This document shows positions 36,773 to 45,665 of a DNA stretch of 64,000 nucleotides, piece after piece; the first letter of the stretch is position 1, and each line of letters begins with the position of its first letter. Position numbers and translations under genes: made by a program. Source of the DNA: Bordetella genomosp. 1 (lineage in GTDB: Bacteria; Pseudomonadota; Gammaproteobacteria; Burkholderiales; Burkholderiaceae_B); NCBI RefSeq assembly GCF_002261335.1, contig NZ_NEVL01000001.1, forward strand, positions 186,001-250,000. Reading direction: 5' to 3'. The notes beneath the pieces were generated by a model. That model did no database searches. It saw only the letters and a program-made list of their open reading frames with translations, and was not told where the DNA came from.

Positions 36773-38560
36773 ATGTCCGACACGCCCACCCCCAAGCGCC
36801 TGCGCAGCCAGAAATGGTTCGACGATCCTTCGCACGCCGACATGACGGCGATCTATGTGGAGCGACTGCTCAACTACGGCCTCACGCGCGCCGAGCTGCA
36901 ATCGGGCCGCCCCATCATCGGCATCGCCCAGACCGGCAGCGACCTCACGCCCTGCAACCGCCATCACATCGAGCTGGCCAAGCGGGTGCGCGAGGGCATC
37001 CGCGACGCGGGCGGCATCCCGATGGAGTTTCCGGTCCACCCGCTGGCCGAGCAGGGCCGGCGCCCCACCGCGGCGCTCGACCGCAACCTCGCCTATCTGG
37101 GCCTGGTGGAGATCCTGCACGGCTACCCGCTCGACGGCGTGGTGCTCACCACCGGCTGCGACAAGACCACGCCCGCCTGCCTGATGGCGGCGGCCACGCT
37201 CGACATGCCCGCCATCGTGCTCTCGGGCGGCCCCATGCTCGACGGCTGGCACGAGGGCGAGCGCGTGGGCTCGGGCACCGTGATCTGGCACGCGCGCAAC
37301 CTGATGGCGGCCGGCAAGCTCGATTACAACGGCTTCATGGAGCTGGCCACGGCGTCGTCGCCCTCGGTCGGCCACTGCAACACCATGGGCACCGCGCTGT
37401 CGATGAACAGCCTGGCCGAGGCGCTCGGCATGTCGCTGCCCACCTGCGCCAGCATCCCGGCGCCGTATCGCGAGCGCGCCCAGATGGCCTACGAGACCGG
37501 CCGGCGCGCCTGTGAGCTGGTGCGCCAGGATATCCGGCCCTCGCACATCATGACGCGCGAGGCCTTCGAGAATGCGATCGTGGTGGCCTCGGCGCTGGGC
37601 GCCTCGAGCAACTGCCCGCCGCATCTGATCGCGATCGCGCGCCACATGGGCATCTCGCTGGGCCTGGAAGACTGGCAGCGCCTGGGCGAAGACGTGCCGC
37701 TGCTGGTGAACTGCATCCCGGCCGGCGAATACCTGGGCGAGGGCTTTCACCGCGCCGGCGGCGTGCCGGCGGTGCAGCACGAGCTGCATCGGGCCGGCCT
37801 GCTGCACGGCGCGGCCCGCAACGTCGGCGGCAAGACCATCGGCGAGATCGCCGAGGCCTCGCCCACGCATGACGCCAAGGTCATCAAGCCGGTGAGCGCG
37901 CCGCTCAAGGAGCGCGCCGGGTTCATCGTGCTGTCGGGCAACTTCTTCGACAGCGCGGTGATGAAGATGTCGGTGGTGGGCGAGGCGTTCCGCCGCACCT
38001 ATCTCTCCACGCCCGGCGACGAGAACGCGTTCGAGGCGCGCGCCGTGGTGTTCGACGGTCCCGAGGATTACCACGCCCGCATCGAAGACCCGGCGCTCGA
38101 GATCGACGAGCACTGCCTGCTGGTGATCCGCGGCGCGGGCACGGTGGGCTATCCCGGCAGCGCCGAGGTGGTCAACATGGCGCCGCCCTCGCACCTGATC
38201 AAGCGCGGCATCGATTCACTGCCCTGCATGGGCGACGGTCGCCAGAGCGGTACCTCGGCCAGCCCCTCGATCCTGAACATGTCGCCCGAGGCGGCCGTGG
38301 GCGGCGGGCTGGCGCTGCTGCGCACCGGCGACCGCATCCGGGTCGACCTGAACCAGCGCAGCGTGACGGTGCAGCTCGACGAGGCCGAACTGGCGCGTCG
38401 GCGCGAGACCATGCACGTGGACATTCCGCCGGCGCAGACGCCGTGGCAGGAGCTCTACCGCCAGACGGTCGGGCAGCTGTCCACCGGCGGCTGCCTGGAG
38501 CCCGCCACGCTCTATCTCAAGGTGATCGAGACGCGCGGCGATCCGCGCCATTCGCACTGA
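36773..38560 (+). CDS. IlvD/Edd family dehydratase, probably sugar-acid (aldonate) type
   Basis: Iron-sulfur dehydratase of 595 residues that removes water from an aldonic or dihydroxy acid. Three cysteines that fit cluster ligands lie in GSDLTPCNRHH, TTGCDKTTPAC and SVGHCNTMGTALSMNSLAEA. Other family blocks are VLSGGPMLDGWHEG, AVMKMSVVGEAFRR-type FDSAVMKMSVVGEAF and GMGDGR-like CMGDGRQSGTSASPSILNMS. The close CDKTTP and SGGPMLDG wording fits xylonate/arabonate-type dehydratases rather than biosynthetic IlvD, and the TRAP/LacI context supports a catabolic role. Which aldonate is used cannot be told. Start at 36773 (MSDTPTPKRLRSQKWF). Confidence 0.9.
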   Translation: MSDTPTPKRLRSQKWFDDPSHADMTAIYVERLLNYGLTRAELQSGRPIIGIAQTGSDLTPCNRHHIELAKRVREGIRDAGGIPMEFPVHPLAEQGRRPTAALDRNLAYLGLVEILHGYPLDGVVLTTGCDKTTPACLMAAATLDMPAIVLSGGPMLDGWHEGERVGSGTVIWHARNLMAAGKLDYNGFMELATASSPSVGHCNTMGTALSMNSLAEALGMSLPTCASIPAPYRERAQMAYETGRRACELVRQDIRPSHIMTREAFENAIVVASALGASSNCPPHLIAIARHMGISLGLEDWQRLGEDVPLLVNCIPAGEYLGEGFHRAGGVPAVQHELHRAGLLHGAARNVGGKTIGEIAEASPTHDAKVIKPVSAPLKERAGFIVLSGNFFDSAVMKMSVVGEAFRRTYLSTPGDENAFEARAVVFDGPEDYHARIEDPALEIDEHCLLVIRGAGTVGYPGSAEVVNMAPPSHLIKRGIDSLPCMGDGRQSGTSASPSILNMSPEAAVGGGLALLRTGDRIRVDLNQRSVTVQLDEAELARRRETMHVDIPPAQTPWQELYRQTVGQLSTGGCLEPATLYLKVIETRGDPRHSH

Positions 38561-38593
38561 GCGATGCGGCGCGCCGGATCCCGGCGGGGCGCG

Positions 38594-39424
38594 TCAGGCC
38601 AGGCCGTGCGCGCGCCGGTGCAGGATGTCTTCGACGATCACCAGCGCGGCTTCCAGCGTGATCTCGCTGTCTTCGATCAGCTGCACCGCGCGGCCTTCCG
38701 GCACGGCGTCGATCTCCATCACCTCGCCGTCGCGGTTGGCCGGCGCCGTGTCGGCATCGAGCACGCAGCTGCTGAGCAGCAGGTCCTCGACCTGATAGCC
38801 TTCCGGCAGGCGGCGATGCATGCGCAGCACCGTGCGCATCGGGCCGCGCGCGGTGAGCTGGTGCGGGTCCAGGCCGGCCTCTTCGCCGCATTCGCGCACC
38901 AGCGCCACGTCGAGCGGCTCGCCGCTGCCCACCAGGCCGCCCACCAGCGTGTCCCACATGCCGGGGTCGGTCGACTTGCTGAGCGAGCGGCGCGCGATCC
39001 AGAGCCTGCCGTCGGGCGTCCAGGCATTGAGATGCACGGCGCGCGTGAGCAGCCCCAGCGGCCGCATCGCGGCGCGCTCGATTACGCCCAGATGATGCTC
39101 GCCCGCGCTGACGTCGAGCAGCTCGTCGCGCCAGCCGCGCAGGCAGCGCGCGTCGCGCAGCACCTGGGCCACCTGGGCCAGGGCCGCATCGAGCTCTGGG
39201 CCGGGGGCCACGCCCGGGGCGATGCGCAGCCCGTCCGCGTCCAGATGCGCCAGGCCGGTGGGCCGCAGGGCATCACAGGCGGCCAGCGTGGCCCAACCGC
39301 AGCAGTGACCTGCGATATACAGCGGGCGGGCCAGCTCGGGCGGCTGTTGCTGGGCGAGGTCCTGCAGACGGGTATAAAGTGCCTGGAGACGCGCCAATGA
39401 AACGGAGTCTTGTGCTTCTGACAT
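38594..39424 (-). CDS. Nudix hydrolase with N-terminal DUF4743-like domain
   Basis: 276 residues. The first half (about 1-120, including GLAHLDADGLRIAPGV) resembles the DUF4743 domain found before the Nudix fold in thiamine-pyrophosphokinase-related Nudix proteins. The second half carries a complete Nudix box, GLVGSGEPLDVALVRE followed by Cys-Gly-Glu-Glu-Ala-Gly-Leu, fitting the Gx5Ex7RExxEExG pattern, after LNAWTPDGRLWIARRS. The substrate is unknown; yeast relatives act on damaged thiamine diphosphate forms. It stands alone, convergent with the dehydratase gene and divergent from the cytochrome oxidase cluster. Confidence 0.88.
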   Translation of the reverse strand: MSEAQDSVSLARLQALYTRLQDLAQQQPPELARPLYIAGHCCGWATLAACDALRPTGLAHLDADGLRIAPGVAPGPELDAALAQVAQVLRDARCLRGWRDELLDVSAGEHHLGVIERAAMRPLGLLTRAVHLNAWTPDGRLWIARRSLSKSTDPGMWDTLVGGLVGSGEPLDVALVRECGEEAGLDPHQLTARGPMRTVLRMHRRLPEGYQVEDLLLSSCVLDADTAPANRDGEVMEIDAVPEGRAVQLIEDSEITLEAALVIVEDILHRRAHGLA

Positions 39425-39541
39425 GGGCGGATTTTAGTGCAGCGCCGCACGGCCCTGCCTCAAAAAATAATCAGACAATACTAGGGGAGACGACACGCGT
39501 TAACTGGCAATCATCATAAAGACCATCAGGATTGTGTTAGT

Positions 39542-39547
39542 TATAAT
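39542..39547 (+). promoter_or_regulatory. Possible -10 element of the cytochrome oxidase operon
   Basis: An exact TATAAT lies 157 bp before coxB in a notably AT-rich stretch; the preceding TTGTGTTAG does not give a standard -35 at 17 bp. The remainder of the 279-bp gap (39425-39703) shows no gene. Confidence 0.45.
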
Positions 39548-39703
39548 TCTGCGGTTTACGCGTTGTGAATATGTGTGGGAGCGACAGGGTCGTCTTTCCC
39601 CTGTTTCGTGACTACCGTCTAATAATTGCGCGTTCCCAGCCTCCATGCGGCCCCCCGGGTCTGCGGTGGCATTGGGCCATCTGCGCCATGTTTCGAGGTA
39701 AGC

Positions 39704-40861
39704 ATGAAGAAGTGGAGAGGGTTGCTGGGAGCTTGTGCATTACTGGTTGGCAACGTGGCGTTCGCCCAGGTCCAAGACATGCCTGGGGGCCCGCGCGTCA
39801 ATCAGCTCAACCTGCATGAAGGCGTCACGCAGATCGCGCGCGATGTCGTCTGGCTGCACTGGATGATGCTCACGATCTGTATCGTGATCTTCGTCGGCGT
39901 CTTCGGGGTGATGTTCTACTCCATGTGGGCGCACCGCAAATCGCGCGGGCACAAGCCCGCCACGTTCCACGAGCATCTGGGCGTCGAAGTCGCCTGGACC
40001 GTCGTGCCGTTCCTGATCGTGATCGCCATGGCGCTGCCGGCCACCAAGACCGTGGTCGCCATGAAAGACACGTCCAGCCCCGACCTCACCATCAAGGTCA
40101 CCGGCTATCAATGGAAGTGGGGCTACGAATACCTCGACGGCGAGGCCGCCGGCCTCAAGTACCTGTCCACGCTCTCCACCCCGCGCGCGCAGATCGAGAA
40201 TCGCGAGCCCAAGGGCGAGTTCTACCTGATGGAAGTCGACAAGCCGATGGTGGTGCCGGTCGGCAAGAAGGTGCGCGTGGTGCTCACCGCGGGCGACGTG
40301 ATCCACAGCTGGATGGTGCCCGAGCTGGGCGTCAAGCAGGACGCCATCCCCGGCTTCCTGCGCGACACCTGGTTCAACGCCGACAAGGTCGGCACCTACC
40401 GGGGCCAGTGCGCCGAGCTCTGTGGCAAGGATCACGCCTTCATGCCCATCGTGGTCGACGTCCTGAGCCAGGCCGACTTCGACAAGTGGGCCGGCGAGCA
40501 GAAGAAGCTGCTGGCCGCCGAAGCCGATGATCCCAACAAGGAATGGACCGGTCCCGACCTGATCGCCCGTGGCGAAAAGGTGTTTGCCGCCAACTGCGTG
40601 GCCTGTCACCAGGCCAACGGCAAGGGCATCCCGGGCTCGTTCCCGCCGCTCGATGGCGACAAGGTGGTGCTCGGGCCCAAGGCCGGGCAGATCAACACGG
40701 TGCTCAAGGGCAAGCCCGGCACGGCCATGGCCGCGTTCGGCGGGCAGCTCAACGACACCGAGATCGCCGCCGTGATCACCTACACCCGCAACGCCTGGAG
40801 CAACGAGGGCAAGGGCGAGGATCCCGTGGTGCAACCCAAGGATGTGGCGGCCGCGCGCTAG
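39704..40861 (+). CDS. coxB: Cytochrome c oxidase subunit II with fused cytochrome c domain
   Basis: Subunit II of the aa3/caa3-type terminal oxidase, 385 residues. Signal sequence ends near residue 22, and two transmembrane helices lie at about 50-72 and 92-112. The CuA domain has VIHSWMVPELGVKQDAIPG and QCAELCGKDHAFMPIVV, giving the two cysteines, two histidines and the methionine ligand. A C-terminal cytochrome c domain follows, with heme motif Cys298-x-x-Cys301-His302 (NCVACHQANGKG) and a likely axial Met in GTAMAAFGG. The fusion indicates a caa3-like oxidase. First gene of the cluster; the ATG at 39704 opens the signal peptide. Confidence 0.96.
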   Translation: MKKWRGLLGACALLVGNVAFAQVQDMPGGPRVNQLNLHEGVTQIARDVVWLHWMMLTICIVIFVGVFGVMFYSMWAHRKSRGHKPATFHEHLGVEVAWTVVPFLIVIAMALPATKTVVAMKDTSSPDLTIKVTGYQWKWGYEYLDGEAAGLKYLSTLSTPRAQIENREPKGEFYLMEVDKPMVVPVGKKVRVVLTAGDVIHSWMVPELGVKQDAIPGFLRDTWFNADKVGTYRGQCAELCGKDHAFMPIVVDVLSQADFDKWAGEQKKLLAAEADDPNKEWTGPDLIARGEKVFAANCVACHQANGKGIPGSFPPLDGDKVVLGPKAGQINTVLKGKPGTAMAAFGGQLNDTEIAAVITYTRNAWSNEGKGEDPVVQPKDVAAAR

Positions 40862-40957
40862 TCGCGCGCTGTTTGCGAAGCTGTTTCCGTACCAAAAGAT
40901 ACGCCGTCGGCGCCGCGCAGAGCGCGCACCGGCGGCTTCAGCAGGAAGGAGTCGATC

Positions 40958-42565
40958 ATGAGCAGCGTCACTGTAGACCACGTGTCGCCGGGCCAGGGGC
41001 ACGGTCACGATGACCATCACCACGGCATGCCCACCGGCTGGCGCCGTTGGCTGTTTGCCACCAATCACAAAGACATCGGGACGATGTATCTCATCTTCTC
41101 GTTCGTCATGCTGCTGGAAGGGGGCACGCTGGCCCTGTTGCTGCGCACCGAGCTGTTCGAGCCCGGGCTGCAGTTCTTCCGTCCCGAGCTGTTCAACCAG
41201 TTCACCACGATGCACGGCCTGATCATGGTGTTCGGCGCGATCATGCCGGCCTTCGTCGGCTTCGCCAACTGGATGATCCCGCTGCAGATCGGCGCCTCCG
41301 ACATGGCGTTCGCGCGGATGAACAACTTCAGCTTCTGGCTGCTGCCGGTGGCGGGCATCATGCTCACCACCTCGTTCTTCGTTCCGGGCGGCGCCACCGC
41401 CGCCGGCTGGACCCTCTACGCGCCGCTGTCGGCGCAGATGGGCCCCGGCATGGACCTCGCCATCTTCGCCATGCACATCATGGGCGCCTCGTCGATCATG
41501 GGCGCGATCAACGTGATCGTGACCATCCTCAACATGCGCGCGCCCGGCCTGACGCTGATGAAGATGCCGCTGTTCTGCTGGACCTGGCTGATCACGGCCT
41601 TCCTGCTGATCGCGGTGATGCCGGTGCTGGCCGCCGCCATCACGATGGTGCTCACCGACCGTCATTTCGGCACCGGCTTCTTCAACGCCGCCGCCGGCGG
41701 CGACCCGGTGCTGTACCAGCACGTGTTCTGGTTCTTCGGCCACCCCGAGGTCTACATCATGATCCTGCCCGCGTTCGGGATCGTGTCGGCCATCGTGCCC
41801 GCCTTCGCCCGCAAGCGGCTGTTCGGCTACGCCTCGATGGTGTACGCCACGGCCTCGATCGCGGTGCTGTCGTTCATCGTGTGGGCCCACCACATGTTCA
41901 CCACCGGGATGCCGGTCACGGGTCAGCTCTACTTCATGTACGCGACCATGCTGATCTCGATCCCGACCGGCGTGAAGGTGTTCAACTGGGTCGCCACGAT
42001 GTGGCGCGGCTCCATGACCTTCGAGACGCCGATGCTGTTCTCGATCGGCTTCATCTTCGTGTTCACGATGGGCGGCTTCACCGGCCTGATCCTGTCGGTG
42101 GCGCCGATCGACATCCAGGTGCACGACACCTACTACGTGGTGGCGCACTTCCACTACGTGCTGGTGGCGGGCTCGCTGTTCGCGCTGTTCGCCGGCACCT
42201 ACTACTGGCTGCCCAAATGGACCGGCCGCATGTACAGCGAACGCCTCGGCAAGCTGCACTTCTGGTCGTCGATGCTGTCGTTCAACCTGACCTTCTTCCC
42301 GATGCACTTCATGGGCCTGGCCGGCATGCCGCGCCGCTATGTCGACTACGCGGCCCAGTTCACGACCTTCCACCAGATCGCCACCATCGGCGCGTTCTGG
42401 TTCGGCCTGTCGCAGCTGATCCTGCTGTACGCGGTGCTGCGCTGCTACATGGGCAAGGGCGAGCCCGCGCCCGCCAAGCCGTGGGAAGGCGCCGAGGGGC
42501 TCGAATGGACCGTGCCGTCGCCGGCGCCGTTCCACACCTTCGAAACGCCGCCCGAGGTGAAGTGA
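40958..42565 (+). CDS. coxA: Cytochrome c oxidase subunit I
   Basis: Catalytic subunit of the terminal oxidase, 535 residues, twelve helices. It holds heme a and the heme a3-CuB centre. Diagnostic motifs are [38 protein letters not shown] (with the His-Tyr pair and the D-channel glutamate), [12 protein letters not shown] (CuB histidines) and [20 protein letters not shown] (heme ligands). A GGAAGGAG ribosome site precedes the ATG. Two very small genes and then subunit III follow. Confidence 0.97.
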   Translation: MSSVTVDHVSPGQGHGHDDHHHGMPTGWRRWLFATNHKDIGTMYLIFSFVMLLEGGTLALLLRTELFEPGLQFFRPELFNQFTTMHGLIMVFGAIMPAFVGFANWMIPLQIGASDMAFARMNNFSFWLLPVAGIMLTTSFFVPGGATAAGWTLYAPLSAQMGPGMDLAIFAMHIMGASSIMGAINVIVTILNMRAPGLTLMKMPLFCWTWLITAFLLIAVMPVLAAAITMVLTDRHFGTGFFNAAAGGDPVLYQHVFWFFGHPEVYIMILPAFGIVSAIVPAFARKRLFGYASMVYATASIAVLSFIVWAHHMFTTGMPVTGQLYFMYATMLISIPTGVKVFNWVATMWRGSMTFETPMLFSIGFIFVFTMGGFTGLILSVAPIDIQVHDTYYVVAHFHYVLVAGSLFALFAGTYYWLPKWTGRMYSERLGKLHFWSSMLSFNLTFFPMHFMGLAGMPRRYVDYAAQFTTFHQIATIGAFWFGLSQLILLYAVLRCYMGKGEPAPAKPWEGAEGLEWTVPSPAPFHTFETPPEVK

Positions 42566-42569
42566 CGCC

Positions 42570-42710
42570 ATGCCCAAGACCGACATGACGCCCGAGCAAC
42601 GCCGCCGCAACCGCATCGCAGGGCTGATCCTGCTGGTGTTCGTGCTGGCGGTGTTCGGCTGGACCTTCCTGCGCGGCGGGCCGATGCTCTCCGGCATGAT
42701 GGGCAAATGA
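42570..42710 (+). CDS. Small single-helix protein of the cytochrome oxidase locus
   Basis: 46 residues: a charged N-terminus MPKTDMTPEQRRRNRIAG, one transmembrane helix LILLVFVLAVFGWTFL, and a short Met/Gly-rich tail. Similar tiny proteins between coxA and coxC in Burkholderiales are annotated as cytochrome oxidase small assembly protein. It begins 4 bp after coxA and ends 1 bp before the next gene, which supports a real, co-translated gene. The CuB chaperone gene ctaG (cox11), often found right here, is absent. The methionines in the tail might bind copper, but that is speculation. Confidence 0.75.
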   Translation: MPKTDMTPEQRRRNRIAGLILLVFVLAVFGWTFLRGGPMLSGMMGK

Positions 42711-42711
42711 C

Positions 42712-42936
42712 ATGAGCGACGACCTGCACCGGCTCGCACAGCGCAAGCTGAGCTTCTTCCAGACGGTGCGGGCCGTGTTGTGGGCGTTCTTCGGCGTGCG
42801 CAAGGGCAAGGGCTACCAGGAAGACATCGCGCGGCTGAACCCCGTGCACCTCATCATCGCCGGGGTGCTGGCCGCCGCGGCGTTCGTGATCGTGCTGGTG
42901 ATCATCGTGCGCCTGGTGGTGGCCGGCCTGTCCTGA
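42712..42936 (+). CDS. DUF2970 family membrane protein
   Basis: 74 residues with an amphipathic N-terminus (LSFFQTVRAVLWAFFGVRKG, GYQEDIARLNPVHLII) and a C-terminal transmembrane helix AGVLAAAAFVIVLVIIVRLV. This is the DUF2970 pattern, a family that occurs next to cytochrome oxidase subunit III in betaproteobacteria. Its exact job is unknown; a role in oxidase assembly is inferred from position. It starts right after the 46-residue gene's stop. Confidence 0.88.
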   Translation: MSDDLHRLAQRKLSFFQTVRAVLWAFFGVRKGKGYQEDIARLNPVHLIIAGVLAAAAFVIVLVIIVRLVVAGLS

Positions 42937-42988
42937 ATTCTTCGATTTCCCAACGCGCTTTCCATCATCGGCATCAGGGAGAAACATC

Positions 42989-43864
42989 ATGAGTGCAAGT
43001 CACTCGGTACAACACAAAGAGGCGCCGTACTACTACGTGCCCGCCATGTCGGGCCATCCGGTGCGCATGGCGCTGGCGCTGCTCGCCACCGGCGTGGGCG
43101 CGGCCGGCTGGGTCAACGGCGTGCCGCACGCCATGTGGCTCACGCTGGTCGGCCTGCTCTGTGGCGTGGTGGTGCTGTATTTCTGGTTCGGCGACGCGAT
43201 CGCCGAATCCGAGAGCGGGCTCAACAGCCGGCGCATCGACGCGTCGTATCGCTGGGGCATGAGCTGGTTCATCTTCTCGGAGGTGATGTTCTTCGCCGGC
43301 TTCTTCGGCGCGCTCTGGTACGTGCGCACCATCACCACGCCCTGGCTCGGTGACCTCGATCACCGCCTGCTGCTGTGGCCGGATTTCCAGGCCACCTGGC
43401 CCAACTTCGGGCCGGCCGGCGTGGTGGAATCGTTCCAGACCGTGGGGCCGTTCTGGCTGCCCACCATCAACACCGCGCTGCTGCTGACCTCGGGCGTCAC
43501 GCTCACGATCTCGCACCACGCGCTGCGCGAAAACCACCGCGGCAAGGCCATCTTCTGGCTCGCCGCGACCGTGGCGCTGGGCTTTCTGTTCGTGGCCTGC
43601 CAGGCCTACGAATACATCCACGCCTATACCGAGCTGAACCTGAAGTTCAACTCGGGCGCGTACGGGTCGCTGTTTTACATGCTCACGGGCTTTCACGGCT
43701 TCCACGTGATCATGGGCGCGACCATGCTCAGCGTGATCCTGGTGCGCCTGATCCGCGGCCACTTCACCGCCGACCATCACTTCGGCTTCGAAGGCGCCGC
43801 CTGGTACTGGCACTTCGTCGACGTCGTGTGGCTGGGCCTGTATCTCTTCGTGTATTGGTTCTGA
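42989..43864 (+). CDS. coxC: Cytochrome c oxidase subunit III
   Basis: Seven-helix subunit III, 291 residues. Family motifs are YYYVPAMSGHPVRMALALLA, RWGMSWFIFSEVMFFAGFFG with the conserved glutamate, SGVTLTISHHALRENHRGKA, QAYEYIHA, MLTGFHGFHVIMGATML and the closing WHFVDVVWLGLYLFVYWF. It supports proton uptake and stability of subunit I. A GGGAGAAACATC ribosome site precedes the ATG. It is convergent with a small minus-strand gene. Confidence 0.97.
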   Translation: MSASHSVQHKEAPYYYVPAMSGHPVRMALALLATGVGAAGWVNGVPHAMWLTLVGLLCGVVVLYFWFGDAIAESESGLNSRRIDASYRWGMSWFIFSEVMFFAGFFGALWYVRTITTPWLGDLDHRLLLWPDFQATWPNFGPAGVVESFQTVGPFWLPTINTALLLTSGVTLTISHHALRENHRGKAIFWLAATVALGFLFVACQAYEYIHAYTELNLKFNSGAYGSLFYMLTGFHGFHVIMGATMLSVILVRLIRGHFTADHHFGFEGAAWYWHFVDVVWLGLYLFVYWF

Positions 43865-43876
43865 AGCGCGCCGGCC

Positions 43877-44077
43877 TCAACGCAGGCCGGTGCTTTCGAT
43901 CCAGCCCAGGTGGTGGGCGAGCAGCACGAACAGAAACAGCGCAACCGACAGACCGATCCGCACGGTCAAGGCATTGACGGTGCGATTGGTCGAACCCTTG
44001 TCTCTCATGAGGTAGATCAGCGCCGAGCCCAGGCTGGCCAAGATCCCGATGAAAGCGACCACCACGATGATGCGCAT
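43877..44077 (-). CDS. DUF2909 family twin-transmembrane protein
   Basis: 66 residues with two helices, MRIIVVVAFIGILASLGSAL and VRIGLSVALFLFVLLAHHLG, joined by a basic loop (YLMRDKGSTNRTVNALT). This is the DUF2909 (twin transmembrane protein) pattern commonly found between coxC and the SURF1 gene on the opposite strand. The start at 44077 has GGAGG five to six bases upstream; longer in-frame readings run into the SURF1 gene. Function unknown, probably tied to oxidase biogenesis. Confidence 0.85.
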   Translation of the reverse strand: MRIIVVVAFIGILASLGSALIYLMRDKGSTNRTVNALTVRIGLSVALFLFVLLAHHLGWIESTGLR

Positions 44078-44111
44078 ACCGGCCTCCGGGTAAAACGAAA
44101 TTATTGCAGAC

Positions 44112-44888
44112 ATGGCCTCTTCGCAGTCGCGACGCAAGACGATATTGGCGTTGATGTTGCTTGCCGTCGTCATCGCCGTCACGGTGTCGATGGGGCGCTG
44201 GCAGCTGCGCCGCGCCGACGAGCGGCGCGCCATCGCGGCCGCGATCGAGGCCGGGCGCAAGCAGGCGCCGCTGGCGCTCTCGGGCGGGCAGGACCCGGCC
44301 GTCTACGTGCCATGGCGCGCGGCCAGCGCGTCCGGGGTCTGGCGGCCCGGCATGAGCGTGTGGCTCGAAAACCGCAATCACCAGGGCCGCCCCGGCTACT
44401 GGCTCGCCACGCCGCTGGTGCTGGCCGACGGCGCGCACGCCTTGCTGGTGCTGCGCGGCTGGGTCGCGCGGCGGCCCGGTTCGCAGGAGGCGCCCGCCGT
44501 GCCGCCCGAGACGGGCCCGGCCACCGTGCAGGGCGAGCTCGCGGCCCGCGTGCCGCGGCTGTTCGAGCTGTGGTCGCTGGGCGGCGCGGGCGCCGGCCGG
44601 TTGCCGGCGCAGATGGGCGCGGGCCCGGCGCCGGTGCTGCAGAATCTCGATCTCGGCGATTATGCGAAGGCCACGGGGCTCGCGCTGCTGCCCGTGGTGT
44701 TGATGCAGACCGCGCCGCAGGATGAGGCCTTCGTGCGCGACTGGCCCCAGCCGTCGATCGATTACAACCAGAATCAGGGCTACGCGCTGCAGTGGTTCGG
44801 CTTCGCCGCCATCGCCGCCCTCGGCGGGCTGGTGGTGGCGTGGCGGGCGTGGTCGCGCGCGCGGCGCCGTCCCAACGCCCAGCCCTGA
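44112..44888 (+). CDS. SURF1 family cytochrome oxidase assembly protein
   Basis: 258 residues with a transmembrane helix near each end (about 10-28 and 228-246) and a periplasmic domain between. SURF1 hallmarks are MGRWQLRRADERRAIAAAIE near the start, GRPGYWLATPLVLADG and LLVLRGWVARR in the middle and QPSIDYNQNQGYALQWFGFA before the last helix. SURF1 helps to deliver heme a to subunit I. It starts 34 bp from the divergent DUF2909 gene. Confidence 0.93.
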   Translation: MASSQSRRKTILALMLLAVVIAVTVSMGRWQLRRADERRAIAAAIEAGRKQAPLALSGGQDPAVYVPWRAASASGVWRPGMSVWLENRNHQGRPGYWLATPLVLADGAHALLVLRGWVARRPGSQEAPAVPPETGPATVQGELAARVPRLFELWSLGGAGAGRLPAQMGAGPAPVLQNLDLGDYAKATGLALLPVVLMQTAPQDEAFVRDWPQPSIDYNQNQGYALQWFGFAAIAALGGLVVAWRAWSRARRRPNAQP

Positions 44889-45050
44889 TGCGCGGCGCGT
44901 GGGCAGCGGCCCGGCTGCCGCCCGCCTTGCCTGCGTCGCCCTTGTCGTATCGTGCACTGTCTTTGCGCTTTTCCGGCCCGGCTCGCGTCACCGCGGCACC
45001 GGCCCGACCCGCGACCCACTCTACGGACTCACACCTTGGCTGCCACCACC

Positions 45051-45662
45051 ATGTCCACTCCTCCCAAGCGCTCGATCACGCCGCTCGTGCTGGTGTTTCT
45101 GTGCGCGCTGGCGCCCATCGTGGCGGCCTTCGTCGTGTACTTCAATCCGCAGTGGTGGCCGCAGGACGCGAAGAACTACGGCGCCCTGGTCGAGCCGCAG
45201 CGGCCGGTGCCGGAGGCGGCCGCGCTCGGCCTCACCACGCTCGACGGCAAGCCCTTCGACCTGCGCAGCCTGAACGGCAAGTGGGTGCTGCTCTCGGTGG
45301 ACCAGGGCGCATGCCCGGAATCATGTGCGCGTAAACTCTTCGTCGCGCGCAATTCCCACGCGGCCCAGGGCAAGAATGTCGACCGGGTCGCGCGGGTGTG
45401 GATCATCACCGACGACGCGCCGGTGCCCGACAAGGTGCTGAACGCCTACCAAGGCACGGTGATGGTGCGGGCACGCCCCGACGCATTGCGGCCTTTCCTG
45501 CTCGGCACGGAGGCCGCGGGCGGCGACGCGTCCGCGCTGCTGGGCCCGATCTGGGTGGTTGACCCGCTGGGCAACCTGATGCTGCGATTCCCCGACAACG
45601 CCGATGGCGTGTCGGTGCGCAAGGACATCAGCCGGCTTTTGTACAACTCGCGTATTGGCTGA
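45051..45662 (+). CDS. Sco1-like thioredoxin-fold membrane protein lacking the copper-ligand histidine
   Basis: 203 residues: an N-terminal membrane anchor (ITPLVLVFLCALAPIVAAFV) and a periplasmic thioredoxin-like domain. It has a CPESC motif (Cys88, Cys92; Sco-type CxxxC). The histidine that completes the Sco copper site seems missing: the corresponding region reads LLGPIWVVDPLGNLMLRFPD where true Sco proteins have Asp-His-Ser before the strand. It may be a thiol-disulfide partner for CuA assembly rather than a copper carrier (inference). It lies between SURF1 and ctaA, three bases before the latter. Confidence 0.82.
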   Translation: MSTPPKRSITPLVLVFLCALAPIVAAFVVYFNPQWWPQDAKNYGALVEPQRPVPEAAALGLTTLDGKPFDLRSLNGKWVLLSVDQGACPESCARKLFVARNSHAAQGKNVDRVARVWIITDDAPVPDKVLNAYQGTVMVRARPDALRPFLLGTEAAGGDASALLGPIWVVDPLGNLMLRFPDNADGVSVRKDISRLLYNSRIG

Positions 45663-45665
45663 TTC

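Noticed and set aside
39740-42739. Minus-strand open frame of 999 codons opposite coxB and coxA
   Set aside because: Antisense shadow of clear oxidase genes; low-complexity His/Arg/Glu-rich product.
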